From: a bacterium
GTDB lineage: Bacteria > Zhuqueibacterota > Zhuqueibacteria > Residuimicrobiales > Krinioviventaceae
Reading direction: 5' to 3'
Assembly (NCBI GenBank): GCA_029561455.1
Contig: JAKQIY010000057.1
Span: 62,001 to 126,000, forward strand
Length of the DNA stretch: 64,000 nucleotides
Below the pieces are notes generated by a model. The model did no database searches. It saw nothing but the letters and a program-made list of their open reading frames with translations, and was not told the origin of the DNA. The position numbers and the translations under genes were made by a program. How positions within the stretch are numbered: the stretch's first letter is position 1; every line of letters begins with the position of its first letter. Below are positions 54,205-62,722 of this stretch, in pieces.

Positions 54205-55209
54205 ATGGCTGTTAAAGATAAGGTAGTGCTGGTTTTAGGCGCAGGGGCAAGCTATAATTATGGTTTTCCTACTGCTAAAGAGCTACGGGAAGAGATTAAT
54301 AGATTTGATTTTGATAAATTACTCAAAGATCAAAATTATTATCCACAATCTATAAAATTAATTTCTGAAGGTTTGAATCTTATCAGAAATAATTTTTATG
54401 AATCAAACATTTTCTCAATTGATGCATGGTTAGCTATTGAAGAAAACATTATCGCACGTGAAGCAGGAAAATATGTTATTACAGCATTACTTACAAAATG
54501 TGAAGAAAGATCAATTGTTGAATATGTTAATCCTTTCAATAGGGATAGGATTCCTATATTTAAAGATAGAGATTCTTATACGGTTAATGATTGGTATAGT
54601 ATTTTATTTAATAATATTGTAAAAACAGCAAAAAAACTTGAGGATTTTGCCGAAGATGCTAAAAATCTTAGTATTATCACTTTTAATTATGATCAATCCT
54701 TAGAGGCATATTTTCAAAAATCAATAAAAAAAGCTTATTATGGGAAAAATGATAAGGATTATGTAAAACAACTTAATAATATTCGTATTTTACATGTGTA
54801 TGGAAAAATTCGTCCTTATCAATCAGATATTTCTTTTTGGGGCTATAATAGTGATCCCAATAATATTTATGAACGATCAAAAGATATAAAAATAATACCG
54901 GAAGTTAGAGAAGAGAGTGAAGAACTAAAAGAAATAAAGAGCATAATTAAAGAAGCAGACAAAATTTTCTTTATTGGTTTCTCCTATGATGAAGAAAATT
55001 TAAAAAAACTTGGTATACCAGATACATTTCAAATTAAAGAAAAAAAAGTATATGGAACTTCCATTGGACTATATGAAGGAGAAGTTAAAAAAATAAAAAC
55101 ATTGATCAGAGGTACTAGAATTCCATCAAAATATTCTTTAAATTTACAGGCAGAATCGCAGGAAGCCTTTAATTTTTTCCGGGAAAAAGTAATCGAAATC
55201 TTTACATAA
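54205..55209 (+). CDS. SIR2-like domain protein, putative anti-phage effector
   Basis: A 334-residue cytoplasmic protein, markedly AT-rich compared with all neighbours. SIR2-like NAD-binding signatures: LVLGAGASYNYGFPTAKEL (residues 9-27), IITFNYDQSLEAYF with Asn161 and Asp163, the His of ILHVYGKI (His197), and a later IFFIGFSYDEENLKKLG strand-loop. No zinc-binding cysteines, so it is not a deacetylase. Standalone and fused SIR2-like domains of this type are NAD-depleting effectors in anti-phage defence systems; here no partner gene is adjacent. An AAAGGGGA site precedes ATG. The gene is bracketed by palindromic repeats on both sides, with composition suggesting recent acquisition. Confidence 0.75.
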   Translation: MAVKDKVVLVLGAGASYNYGFPTAKELREEINRFDFDKLLKDQNYYPQSIKLISEGLNLIRNNFYESNIFSIDAWLAIEENIIAREAGKYVITALLTKCEERSIVEYVNPFNRDRIPIFKDRDSYTVNDWYSILFNNIVKTAKKLEDFAEDAKNLSIITFNYDQSLEAYFQKSIKKAYYGKNDKDYVKQLNNIRILHVYGKIRPYQSDISFWGYNSDPNNIYERSKDIKIIPEVREESEELKEIKSIIKEADKIFFIGFSYDEENLKKLGIPDTFQIKEKKVYGTSIGLYEGEVKKIKTLIRGTRIPSKYSLNLQAESQEAFNFFREKVIEIFT

Positions 55210-55255
55210 GCAGCCACAGATGGACACATATCGGCACGATTTTGATCCGTGTACT

Positions 55256-55290
55256 AAAGTGCTACGCACTTGGCAGGTGCGTAGCACTTT
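55256..55290. repeat. 14-bp-stem palindrome right of the SIR2-like gene
   Basis: AAAGTGCTACGCAC / GTGCGTAGCACTTT with a 7-base loop, 47 bases after the stop. It may double as a bidirectional terminator between two convergent genes. Confidence 0.82.
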
Positions 55291-55306
55291 ATTTATAATG
55301 GGCACA

Positions 55307-55332
55307 TAGAGACAAGGCGCGCCTTGTCTCTA
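55307..55332. repeat. Palindromic repeat copy, right of the SIR2-like gene
   Basis: Perfect palindrome TAGAGACAAGGC-GC-GCCTTGTCTCTA, eleven bases before the end of the convergent propeller gene; same family as 54149-54171. Confidence 0.85.
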
Positions 55333-55342
55333 CAAAAAACAA

Positions 55343-58156
55343 TCACTTTACCAATATCATCTTTTTCACAGCCACAAAATCACCGGCCTGTAATTTATAA
55401 TAATAAACACCGCTGGGATAATTACGGGCATCCCATTCAATTTGATAACTTCCGGCATTACGGACACCCGAAACCAGCGTTTCGAGCAACTGGCCGTTAA
55501 TATTATAAACGCCCAGTTTCACCTGGCAGGTTAGGGCAATATCGAAAGCAATGGTCGTAACCGGGTTGAACGGGTTGGGGTAATTCTGCTGCAAGGCGAA
55601 CGCTGCCGGAATGCGCTCGCTTTCAACTGCCACAGATATAGCCTCCGACATTTCCCGCGCGCCGTCGGTATCGACCGCTTCCAGTTTGTAATAATAGGTT
55701 TTACCGGCTTGAACGTTGCTATCTGTATATTGATAATCATGCGCGGCAGCGGTGGTGCCGTTGCCTCTGATCAATGTATTATTAATGCGTACATAGTTCC
55801 CGCCTGATGTTATGCTGCGGTAAACATTAAATCCCAGGTTATTGGTCTCCGTTTCCGTCCGCCAGTGCAGGGCAACGGAACCATTATGATAATCTGCATT
55901 AAAAAGTGACAATTCCACCGGTACAACCAGTTCGTGCCAAATAGCAAAATAATCTGATTCTTTATTGCCTGCCTCATAAAATACACCGGCAACATATACG
56001 TCACCGGTTGCTGCCGCCGCCAGGGCAAAAACTTCATTATTCACGCCATTGCCCATAGCCGACCAGGTGGAACCATCCCATTTGGCAATATTATTGGCGC
56101 CGATGCCGCCGGCTTCGGTAAACAAACCGCCGACGTAGATATTGCCGTTACCGGCCGTCATGGCATTGACCCAGCTATTTACCCCGGCGCCCAGCGCCGA
56201 CCATACAGAGCCATCCCAAACCGCAACATAACTTGCAGGTATACCGCCGGCATGGTCAAACCCGCCGCCGACATAAACATCGCCATCGAGAATAGCAAGC
56301 GCATAAACCGGATGGCTCGTACCCGACCCCAATGCCGACCAACTGGTTCCATTCCATTTGGCAATATTATTTACAGTCACCCCTCCTGCCTGGGTAAAAT
56401 CGCCTGCAACATAAACATCGGTTCCGGAAGTGGCAATAGTATAAACAATCCCGTTGGTACCTGTACCCAACGCCGACCAGGCGCTGCCGTCCCACATGGC
56501 TATATGGCTCGCCCCCGCTCCACCGGCCTGCGTAAATTCACCACCAACATATACATTCGTACCGGATAGACCAATTGTCCACACCTTGCCATTAACGCCA
56601 ATGCCGAGCGGCGCCCAGGCCGAGCCATCCCATTGGGCAATGTAATCTGCATTCAAAAAACCAATATAATTAAAATCACCGCCGACATAAACATTATCGG
56701 CAGAGGCGGCAATGGCATTCACCCAATCATCGGGACTGTCACCCATAGAATTCCATTGCGTTCCATCCCACTCGACAATAAATTGGTTGGCAACTCCTCC
56801 GGCGCGGGTAAAATCTCCTCCAACATAAACTTTGCTATTAGCAATGGCCAAAGCTTTGGCTTTACTATCCAATGCCAGCGCTTCATTAGCCGGGGCCACC
56901 GGTTCCCAGTGAGCGCCATTCCACTGCGCAATATAATAAGTATCTTTATCCTCTGCCCGGGTTAACCAGCCGCCGGTATAGACTATACCATTAGCTACTG
57001 TCATGGAATTAATCACGCTGTTTACACCATCGCCAAGAGCGGACCAGTTTACGCCATCCCATTTGGCGACATGACTGGCGGGCACACCGCCGGCATTGCT
57101 AAATACTCCGCCAACATACAAATCTGTACCGGACACAAAAATACTATATACTGAAGCATCAACACCGCCGCCCACAGTAGACCAGCGACTGCCATTCCAT
57201 TTTGCAAAATATAAAATATCATATCCGCCTGCCGTGGTGAATCCTCCCCCGGCATAGATGTTTGAATCGAAAATCACTATATCATTAACAGTACTATTCA
57301 TACCCGTACTCAATGTCGACCAGGCAGAGCCATTCCATTTGGCTATATAATTGGCGTTCACGCCTCCTGCCTGGGTAAAATTACCTCCGGCATAAACGTT
57401 ACTGCCGGAAACGGTGATAGTCCTTACATTGGCATCCATTCCAGTTCCCAAAGAAGACCAATCTGTACCATTCCACATGGCGATATAATTAACCACCTGA
57501 CCACCGGCCAAACCAAATTCACCACCAACATACAAATTAGTACCCAACGCCGCAAGCGCATAAACCCAACTGCTTAAACCTGAGCCGAGCGCCGACCATG
57601 AAGTGCCATTCCATTTGGCAATAAAATTAGCATTCACTCCTCCGGCCTGGGTAAAAGCTCCGCCGGCGTAAACATCTGTTCCCGACACTTCAATGGCATA
57701 CACAATATCGTTCATGCCTTCACCAAGATTAGACCAGACGCTGCCGTTCCATTTTGCAATACAATTGGCAGGCATGTTACCAATCATAGTGAATTCCCCG
57801 CCAACATAAATATTGACGCCGTCCGTTGCTATAGCCCGGAGAACATTGTTAGCGCCATTGTAATAAAAACGATCATCCCAATACTCATCACCGGCAACCT
57901 GAGTTTTATCAATCGTATAACCAGGGCCAGCAGATTTTATAAAAACCGGCTGGTTCCTTTCACCAAGAACCATTTGATAACCTTTGGGATCAATACTTCC
58001 CCGATAGCCAGTATTCCTGTCAAAAGTGCCATCGGCTTTTAAAACTTGTTCAAGAGCCAGTTGAGCTTGTGCTCCGGCAATATCTTTTGTATAACCGGTC
58101 ACCGACAGCATGACCAGGACAACAAACGTCACCAAAAATTTTATCAAAGTACTCAT
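55343..58156 (-). CDS. Secreted protein with fourteen 46-residue blade repeats and sorting tail
   Basis: A 937-residue secreted protein starting at ATG 58156 (AGGAG upstream, signal peptide ending VTGYTKD). Residues about 110-745 consist of a repeat of about 46 residues with the pattern IAKWNGSAWSALG, then VYxIxxSGTxVYVGGxFTQA. I count fourteen VY.GG.F strands and fourteen A.W strands, with the first and last blades split between the chain ends, as in closed propellers: probably two seven-bladed beta-propellers. A fibronectin-like domain follows (LHWRTETETNNLGFNVYRS), then the type IX sorting domain (LQQNYPNPFNPVTTIAFDI). No enzymatic motif seen; likely surface binding or adhesion. Confidence 0.85.
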   Translation of the reverse strand: MSTLIKFLVTFVVLVMLSVTGYTKDIAGAQAQLALEQVLKADGTFDRNTGYRGSIDPKGYQMVLGERNQPVFIKSAGPGYTIDKTQVAGDEYWDDRFYYNGANNVLRAIATDGVNIYVGGEFTMIGNMPANCIAKWNGSVWSNLGEGMNDIVYAIEVSGTDVYAGGAFTQAGGVNANFIAKWNGTSWSALGSGLSSWVYALAALGTNLYVGGEFGLAGGQVVNYIAMWNGTDWSSLGTGMDANVRTITVSGSNVYAGGNFTQAGGVNANYIAKWNGSAWSTLSTGMNSTVNDIVIFDSNIYAGGGFTTAGGYDILYFAKWNGSRWSTVGGGVDASVYSIFVSGTDLYVGGVFSNAGGVPASHVAKWDGVNWSALGDGVNSVINSMTVANGIVYTGGWLTRAEDKDTYYIAQWNGAHWEPVAPANEALALDSKAKALAIANSKVYVGGDFTRAGGVANQFIVEWDGTQWNSMGDSPDDWVNAIAASADNVYVGGDFNYIGFLNADYIAQWDGSAWAPLGIGVNGKVWTIGLSGTNVYVGGEFTQAGGAGASHIAMWDGSAWSALGTGTNGIVYTIATSGTDVYVAGDFTQAGGVTVNNIAKWNGTSWSALGSGTSHPVYALAILDGDVYVGGGFDHAGGIPASYVAVWDGSVWSALGAGVNSWVNAMTAGNGNIYVGGLFTEAGGIGANNIAKWDGSTWSAMGNGVNNEVFALAAAATGDVYVAGVFYEAGNKESDYFAIWHELVVPVELSLFNADYHNGSVALHWRTETETNNLGFNVYRSITSGGNYVRINNTLIRGNGTTAAAHDYQYTDSNVQAGKTYYYKLEAVDTDGAREMSEAISVAVESERIPAAFALQQNYPNPFNPVTTIAFDIALTCQVKLGVYNINGQLLETLVSGVRNAGSYQIEWDARNYPSGVYYYKLQAGDFVAVKKMILVK

Positions 58157-58219
58157 AACCGAACTCGCTCCTTGTTGATTAATATCAATATTATAAATAT
58201 TACTTGTCCTTTGTAACAA

Positions 58220-58563
58220 CGATATAAATGCTTTCAGAATATATTAACAAAATAAAATGCCTTTTAATTTATATTTTCCCTCGCTGGATTACTGATATAA
58301 TATGAAATAGCTGTCATTTTCGCAAGTGGAATCTTGTTGAATTATCAAGTTCATATTTATGCTTGTAATTCATAAAAAAGTATTGATTTTATTTAAATTA
58401 ATATATTAAATACCGGCAAATTCTTGTTCCGGCGGAAATAAAGAAATACCTTATAAGGGCTGTCTATAAAGACAAATTCATATTACACAATTAAAGGACT
58501 AATCCCTGATCAAATAAATTATTAAATTTAATAAAACAGATTTCCCCCAACTCACAATTTTTC
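58220..58563. other. AT-rich intergenic region upstream of the propeller gene
   Basis: About 340 bases, AT-rich. No gene, repeat or terminator recognised. Confidence 0.5.
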
Positions 58564-59742
58564 CTATCCCCGGTTCAACACCCGATACATAAACCCACCC
58601 TGTAAATCAATCGCTTCATGCGGGCACATTTCATGGCAGCAGTAACAGCGGATACAGCCTTTATCGTCAATAACCGCCACTTTGTTTTGAATGATAATAA
58701 CATGCATGGGACAAGCATCACGACAGGTGCCGCAGGCGGTGCATTTATCCTCAATGATATGCGGATGCATGGTCAGGCCGCTTTTGATGGCCGGAGCCAG
58801 CATAGCCAGCAGGCGCGATGATCCCGATTCCTGTATAATAGTCGAGGGCAGTTTATACCCGGCAATTCGTAAATCCGCTTTATCCAAACCGATCAATTCA
58901 ACATCCTCAAGGCGGGTCGGGGTCATACCCAGTTTTTCAGCTTCAAGCAAAACCGGGTTATCGCGACGGTTCAGACCCATGATTTCCGAAGCCACTACAT
59001 CCAAAGCCAAAGGATTAGCCGCCGCCAGCAGCAATCCCACCGCGCGCGGCGTTCCGGCGTTTGGGCCTTCTCCTTCCATACCGATAACAGCATCCATAAT
59101 AGATAACCGCGGAGAAACATAATTACACAAGTCCAGCAACATGCGGGCGAACAACTCTTTCTTTTGTAATTTGGCATGATAACCCGGTTTGGTCAACCCG
59201 GGAATAACGCCAAAACAATTTTTAACGGCGCCCGTCATACTCATAAAGCCATGGGTTTTCAGCTTGCACAGGTTTATCACTCCATCGGCTGCCAGGATCG
59301 GATTGATAACTTCAAATCTTTTAATAAACTGGCCTTCGGGATATGAAACTACCTGCCAGCCTTCGTCAAAACTCGCTTCAATTCCTGCCTTACGAACCGC
59401 GTCAAGCATTCCGCATTTGTCAAAAACACGCTCAAAGGTGCGTTTACTATGCGGAAAACCGGCGCCGGGACTTTCCGCCAATATAGCCTGCCCCCCTAAT
59501 TGCCTGACATGCGTCCCAATCGCGCTTAGCAGTTCAGGATGAGTAGTAGCACATTTTTCCGGCGCTGCCGCCATCAACAGGTTTGGTTTAAGGACAATTT
59601 TCTCGCCCGGTTTAATATATTGCTCCAAACCACCGGCCAGTTCCAGCAAAGTGTTTACTTGTTGCGACAATTGAGAATAATCCCGGCAACGGACGGCAAA
59701 AACCTGGTTTTTTATTTTGCTATCAATTTCCAGCTTTTTCAT
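58564..59742 (-). CDS. DUF362 protein with C-terminal 2[4Fe-4S] ferredoxin domain
   Basis: A 392-residue cytoplasmic protein. Residues about 45-300 are the DUF362 domain (VLKPNLLMAAAPEKCATTHP, ICKLKTHGFMSMTGAVKNCF-like block, DAVIGMEGEGPNAGTPRAVG). The C-terminus carries two ferredoxin-type clusters, CTACGTCRDACPMH and CIRCYCCHEMCPHEA. DUF362 proteins are widespread in anaerobes and of unknown activity; the ferredoxin part indicates electron transfer, which supports an anaerobic or facultative host. It stands alone on the minus strand. Confidence 0.87.
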   Translation of the reverse strand: MKKLEIDSKIKNQVFAVRCRDYSQLSQQVNTLLELAGGLEQYIKPGEKIVLKPNLLMAAAPEKCATTHPELLSAIGTHVRQLGGQAILAESPGAGFPHSKRTFERVFDKCGMLDAVRKAGIEASFDEGWQVVSYPEGQFIKRFEVINPILAADGVINLCKLKTHGFMSMTGAVKNCFGVIPGLTKPGYHAKLQKKELFARMLLDLCNYVSPRLSIMDAVIGMEGEGPNAGTPRAVGLLLAAANPLALDVVASEIMGLNRRDNPVLLEAEKLGMTPTRLEDVELIGLDKADLRIAGYKLPSTIIQESGSSRLLAMLAPAIKSGLTMHPHIIEDKCTACGTCRDACPMHVIIIQNKVAVIDDKGCIRCYCCHEMCPHEAIDLQGGFMYRVLNRG

Positions 59743-59995
59743 TGAATCTATCCGCTAATAAATATTACATTTTCAGATATAATAATAAACTGTACTATTC
59801 ATGTAAACCTTACCCTCAGGATACACCAGAGTAAGATAAAAAATAACTTAATTAATTCTACAGAAAAAACAAAACTGAAAATATTGAATGTTTTGAGATT
59901 TTTTAATAATTTAAACTTTATTTACGAGCAATAACTCTGTTATCAATAATCAGCGCTACAGGGGAATAGACAATTAAAAATAACAAGGAGCATTT

Positions 59996-60652
59996 ATGCC
60001 ATCATCCCGGAAAAACATGTTTTTTATTTTAGCTGGTTTGATTATGATGTCGATTACATCAGTCATAGCCCAGCAGCCGGTATTTATTGAATTGCCGCAG
60101 CCTCAAACCGACGGCGGTAAGCCTCTCATGCAAGTCCTCAACAGTCGTCACACTGTGCGTAGTTTCACCGATAGCGTTTTGACGGAGCAACAACTTTCCA
60201 ACCTATTATGGGCAGCTTTTGGTGTAAATCGCACCGACGGTAATAAACGCACAGCCCCATCCTCAATGAACCAACAGGAAATTGATATCTATGTATTTAC
60301 CGCACAGGGGGTATTTCTGTACGATGCCCCGCGCCATCGTTTACAGGTCATTCTGGATAAAGACCTCCGCCCTCTTACCGGTGTGCAGGATTTTGTCGCC
60401 TGGGCGGCAGTAAACCTGGTTTATATTGCCGATCATACCAAATCAACATCGCAGGATGAGATTGAACGCTCCAAAACATCGCACGTTAATACGGGTTTTA
60501 TAGCCCAAAATGTCTACCTCTATTGCGCTTCCGAAGGTTTGGGATGCGTAGTGCGAGGTATGGTGAATCGGGATGAATTAAAAAAGCAATTAGAACTTGA
60601 ACCTACCCAGGAGATTATAGTTGCGCAAACGGTGGGTTATATCAAGGAATAA
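59996..60652 (+). CDS. Exported nitroreductase-family protein (SagB/ThcOx-like)
   Basis: A 218-residue nitroreductase-fold protein with an N-terminal signal peptide (FFILAGLIMMSITSVIAQ), which is unusual for this normally cytoplasmic FMN family. FMN-binding blocks: LNSRHTVRSFTDSVLTEQQL, LLWAAFGVNRTDG, TAPSSMNQQEIDIYVF, then a C-terminal GFIAQNVYLYCASEGLGCVV and the VGYIKE end. It resembles SagB/ThcOx-type members that act without NADPH-specific motifs. AAGGAG precedes ATG. A terminator follows 33 bases after the stop. Substrate unknown. Confidence 0.85.
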   Translation: MPSSRKNMFFILAGLIMMSITSVIAQQPVFIELPQPQTDGGKPLMQVLNSRHTVRSFTDSVLTEQQLSNLLWAAFGVNRTDGNKRTAPSSMNQQEIDIYVFTAQGVFLYDAPRHRLQVILDKDLRPLTGVQDFVAWAAVNLVYIADHTKSTSQDEIERSKTSHVNTGFIAQNVYLYCASEGLGCVVRGMVNRDELKKQLELEPTQEIIVAQTVGYIKE

Positions 60653-60685
60653 TCAATCAGTCAAGCCTGTATGAATATTGAGCAC

Positions 60686-60712
60686 AAAAAAGCCCCGGTT
60701 TGGGGCTTTTTT
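60686..60712. terminator. Bidirectional rho-independent terminator
   Basis: AAAAAAGCCCC / GGGGCTTTTTT with a 5-base loop, a perfect stem with U tracts on either strand, 33 bases after the nitroreductase-like gene. Confidence 0.93.
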
Positions 60713-60824
60713 GTCTGCTTGCAGCGTTACAACCGGGAATCGGGACCGGTTTTGGGTTTGGAACTCATCTGCTTATAATCGGGATGGTGGTGTGTTAAAA
60801 TAATTTATCAAACAAGATGCAATT

Positions 60825-62237
60825 TTAGAGTTGCTGGTTGTGTAATTGGCCATTAATATAAACCTGGTTTAATTTTAACCGGCGTACATGGTTAATTATA
60901 TTTTCCTCTTCTACACCGTTAAAGTCACAATAATCCAGCATTATATCGGAAACCGGCGAACGATCGTAACCATCAAGCCACAGTACATATTTGCTTTTAT
61001 TGCTGGTAACATGGCTGATATGAATTTTACGAATAACCGGCACATGCGATCCGGCGTCGCCTTCTTCATAATTAAGGTCAACCCTGATCAGGGCTTCGGC
61101 AACCTGACCAACAGTTATGTTACGCATAAAAATATTCTCGATAATGCCTCCGCGCAGCGAATTGGTTTTGATTCTAAGCATCCGTTCAAGGTTCGGACTG
61201 TCCATAATACAATCCTGTACATAAATATTACGGGCATTACCGGAGATTTCACTACCCAAAACAACACCGCCATGTCCGTCTTTCATCATACAATTGTGAA
61301 TTACAATATTCTCGCAAGGGATATTCACCCGCCGGCCATCGGAATTACGACCGGACTTGATAGCAATACAATCATCGCCATTGTCAAAATAACTATTTTT
61401 AATCACAACATTCCGGCACGATTCCGGGTTACAGCCATCATTATTAGGGCCATGACTGATCAGTTTAACATCGTTGATGATTATATTTTCACCTAGTACG
61501 GGATGAATTAACCACATTGGTGAATTTGTTATAGTAACTCCTTCAATTAAAACATTTTTACAATTATAGAATTGTATAAACTGGGGACGCAGATACGAAC
61601 CTTCACCCATTATGCGCTTTTCTACCGGCACATCTTCACCTGACATGGCAAACAGTTGTTGCCGGGCTTTATCCTGATGGGCTTCCTGCTCATCCCAACC
61701 GTACTCGGAATGACCTTTCCAGGGCCACCAATGTTCATTATCGGCCTGACCATCAAGAACACCTTTGCCGGTAACAGCAACATTTTCTTTACCGTAAGCA
61801 TAAACAAGCGGCGAATAATTCATGCACTCAATACCTTCCCACCTGGTATAAACCGGGGGCAGGTACTTGTGTGGGTCCTGGTCGAAAAGTACCGTGGCAT
61901 TTTCTGAAATATATAAATTCACATTACTTGATAAATGAATAGCTCCTGTCAAATAGCGTCCGGCAGGTACAACTACCCGTCCCCCGCCGGCTTGGTGACA
62001 AGCATCTATCGCCAGCCGGAATGCTTCCGTACAATCAGATATTCCATCTCCAGTTGCGCCAAAAGAGGTAAGAAGAAAATCCTGTTGCGGGAACGTCACC
62101 GGCTTGATCTGTTCAAGTAACAGTTCTGCCTGACGCCAATCTGATTTGGGGTTATTACATGATACTAACAAAATAAAAACAACAAGGCCTGCATAATATA
62201 AAATCAGCCGGTTCTTTATATTTAAATCCTTATGCAT
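60825..62237 (-). CDS. GH28 polygalacturonase-type lipoprotein
   Basis: A 470-residue lipoprotein (lipobox LVSC, Cys27) starting at ATG 62237, chosen because GAGGA lies five bases upstream; ATG 62255 is in frame but lacks an SD. The parallel beta-helix carries all four GH28 catalytic blocks: GPNNDGCNP (Asp267), GDDCIAIKSG (Asp288, Asp289), DGHGGVVLGSE (His322) and RIKTN (Arg355, Lys357). The N-terminal TSFGATGDGISDCTEAFRLA block is typical of GH28 exo- and endo-polygalacturonases and rhamnogalacturonases. It hydrolyses galacturonan backbones at the outer membrane or in the periplasm, after secreted enzymes. Confidence 0.93.
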   Translation of the reverse strand: MHKDLNIKNRLILYYAGLVVFILLVSCNNPKSDWRQAELLLEQIKPVTFPQQDFLLTSFGATGDGISDCTEAFRLAIDACHQAGGGRVVVPAGRYLTGAIHLSSNVNLYISENATVLFDQDPHKYLPPVYTRWEGIECMNYSPLVYAYGKENVAVTGKGVLDGQADNEHWWPWKGHSEYGWDEQEAHQDKARQQLFAMSGEDVPVEKRIMGEGSYLRPQFIQFYNCKNVLIEGVTITNSPMWLIHPVLGENIIINDVKLISHGPNNDGCNPESCRNVVIKNSYFDNGDDCIAIKSGRNSDGRRVNIPCENIVIHNCMMKDGHGGVVLGSEISGNARNIYVQDCIMDSPNLERMLRIKTNSLRGGIIENIFMRNITVGQVAEALIRVDLNYEEGDAGSHVPVIRKIHISHVTSNKSKYVLWLDGYDRSPVSDIMLDYCDFNGVEEENIINHVRRLKLNQVYINGQLHNQQL

Positions 62238-62255
62238 CAAGGTCCTCATATCCAT

Positions 62256-62564
62256 ATTAAATTTATCATTGTCATCTGTGCCGTAGCGTTAGTGATCGAC
62301 ATGATCATTGCAGAATAATAAATCCACATTTCTCACAATTTTCAACAACTTCCTGATTCACATCAGGGTATAGAGTTTGAACTTTTTCTGTCAACTTGAT
62401 CAAACAACTTTAAACACATTAATTTCAGATCATTAACTTTCAGTTCCGTTTAGAGAATAAACAAAAAATACTACATTAAACCAGATTAGTCATTAATAAA
62501 AACCAAATTCTTTTATGTTAATAGTTTCCCCTTAGGGGGATAAAGTAACTTTTTGCAATTAATA
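62256..62564. other. Intergenic region upstream of the GH28 gene
   Basis: About 310 bases of AT-rich sequence that must contain the GH28 promoter; no clear -35/-10 pair or operator was identified. Confidence 0.45.
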
Positions 62565-62594
62565 AAGCTGACCGGTTATCAGGCCGGCCAGCTT
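62565..62594 (-). terminator. Probable terminator after the beta-helix gene
   Basis: AAGCTGACCGG / CCGGCCAGCTT with one mismatch and an 8-base loop, about 130 bases downstream of the stop at 62723. The U tract on the minus strand (TATTAATT) is weak. Confidence 0.5.
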
Positions 62595-62722
62595 CTTTTG
62601 TGCTTACCGATAACGGGAGAATCTTTTAATTTCAGAATCAAGTAGCTTTCGGATATTTTTATCCCTCTATACTACTTATCCTATGAAATTGTAAAGGAAC
62701 GATCATAGTTAATAAAATATCG

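Noticed and set aside
55343-58156. Dense DNA repeats suggesting a CRISPR or minisatellite
   Set aside because: They are protein-coding repeats of a secreted propeller protein, in one long open frame.
60888-61496. Antisense open frame of 202 codons opposite the GH28 gene
   Set aside because: Overlaps a gene with intact catalytic motifs; a shadow frame caused by codon bias.
62526-62540. TCCCCTTAGGGGGA hairpin as a terminator
   Set aside because: Only about five base pairs with a three-base loop and no U tract; probably chance.
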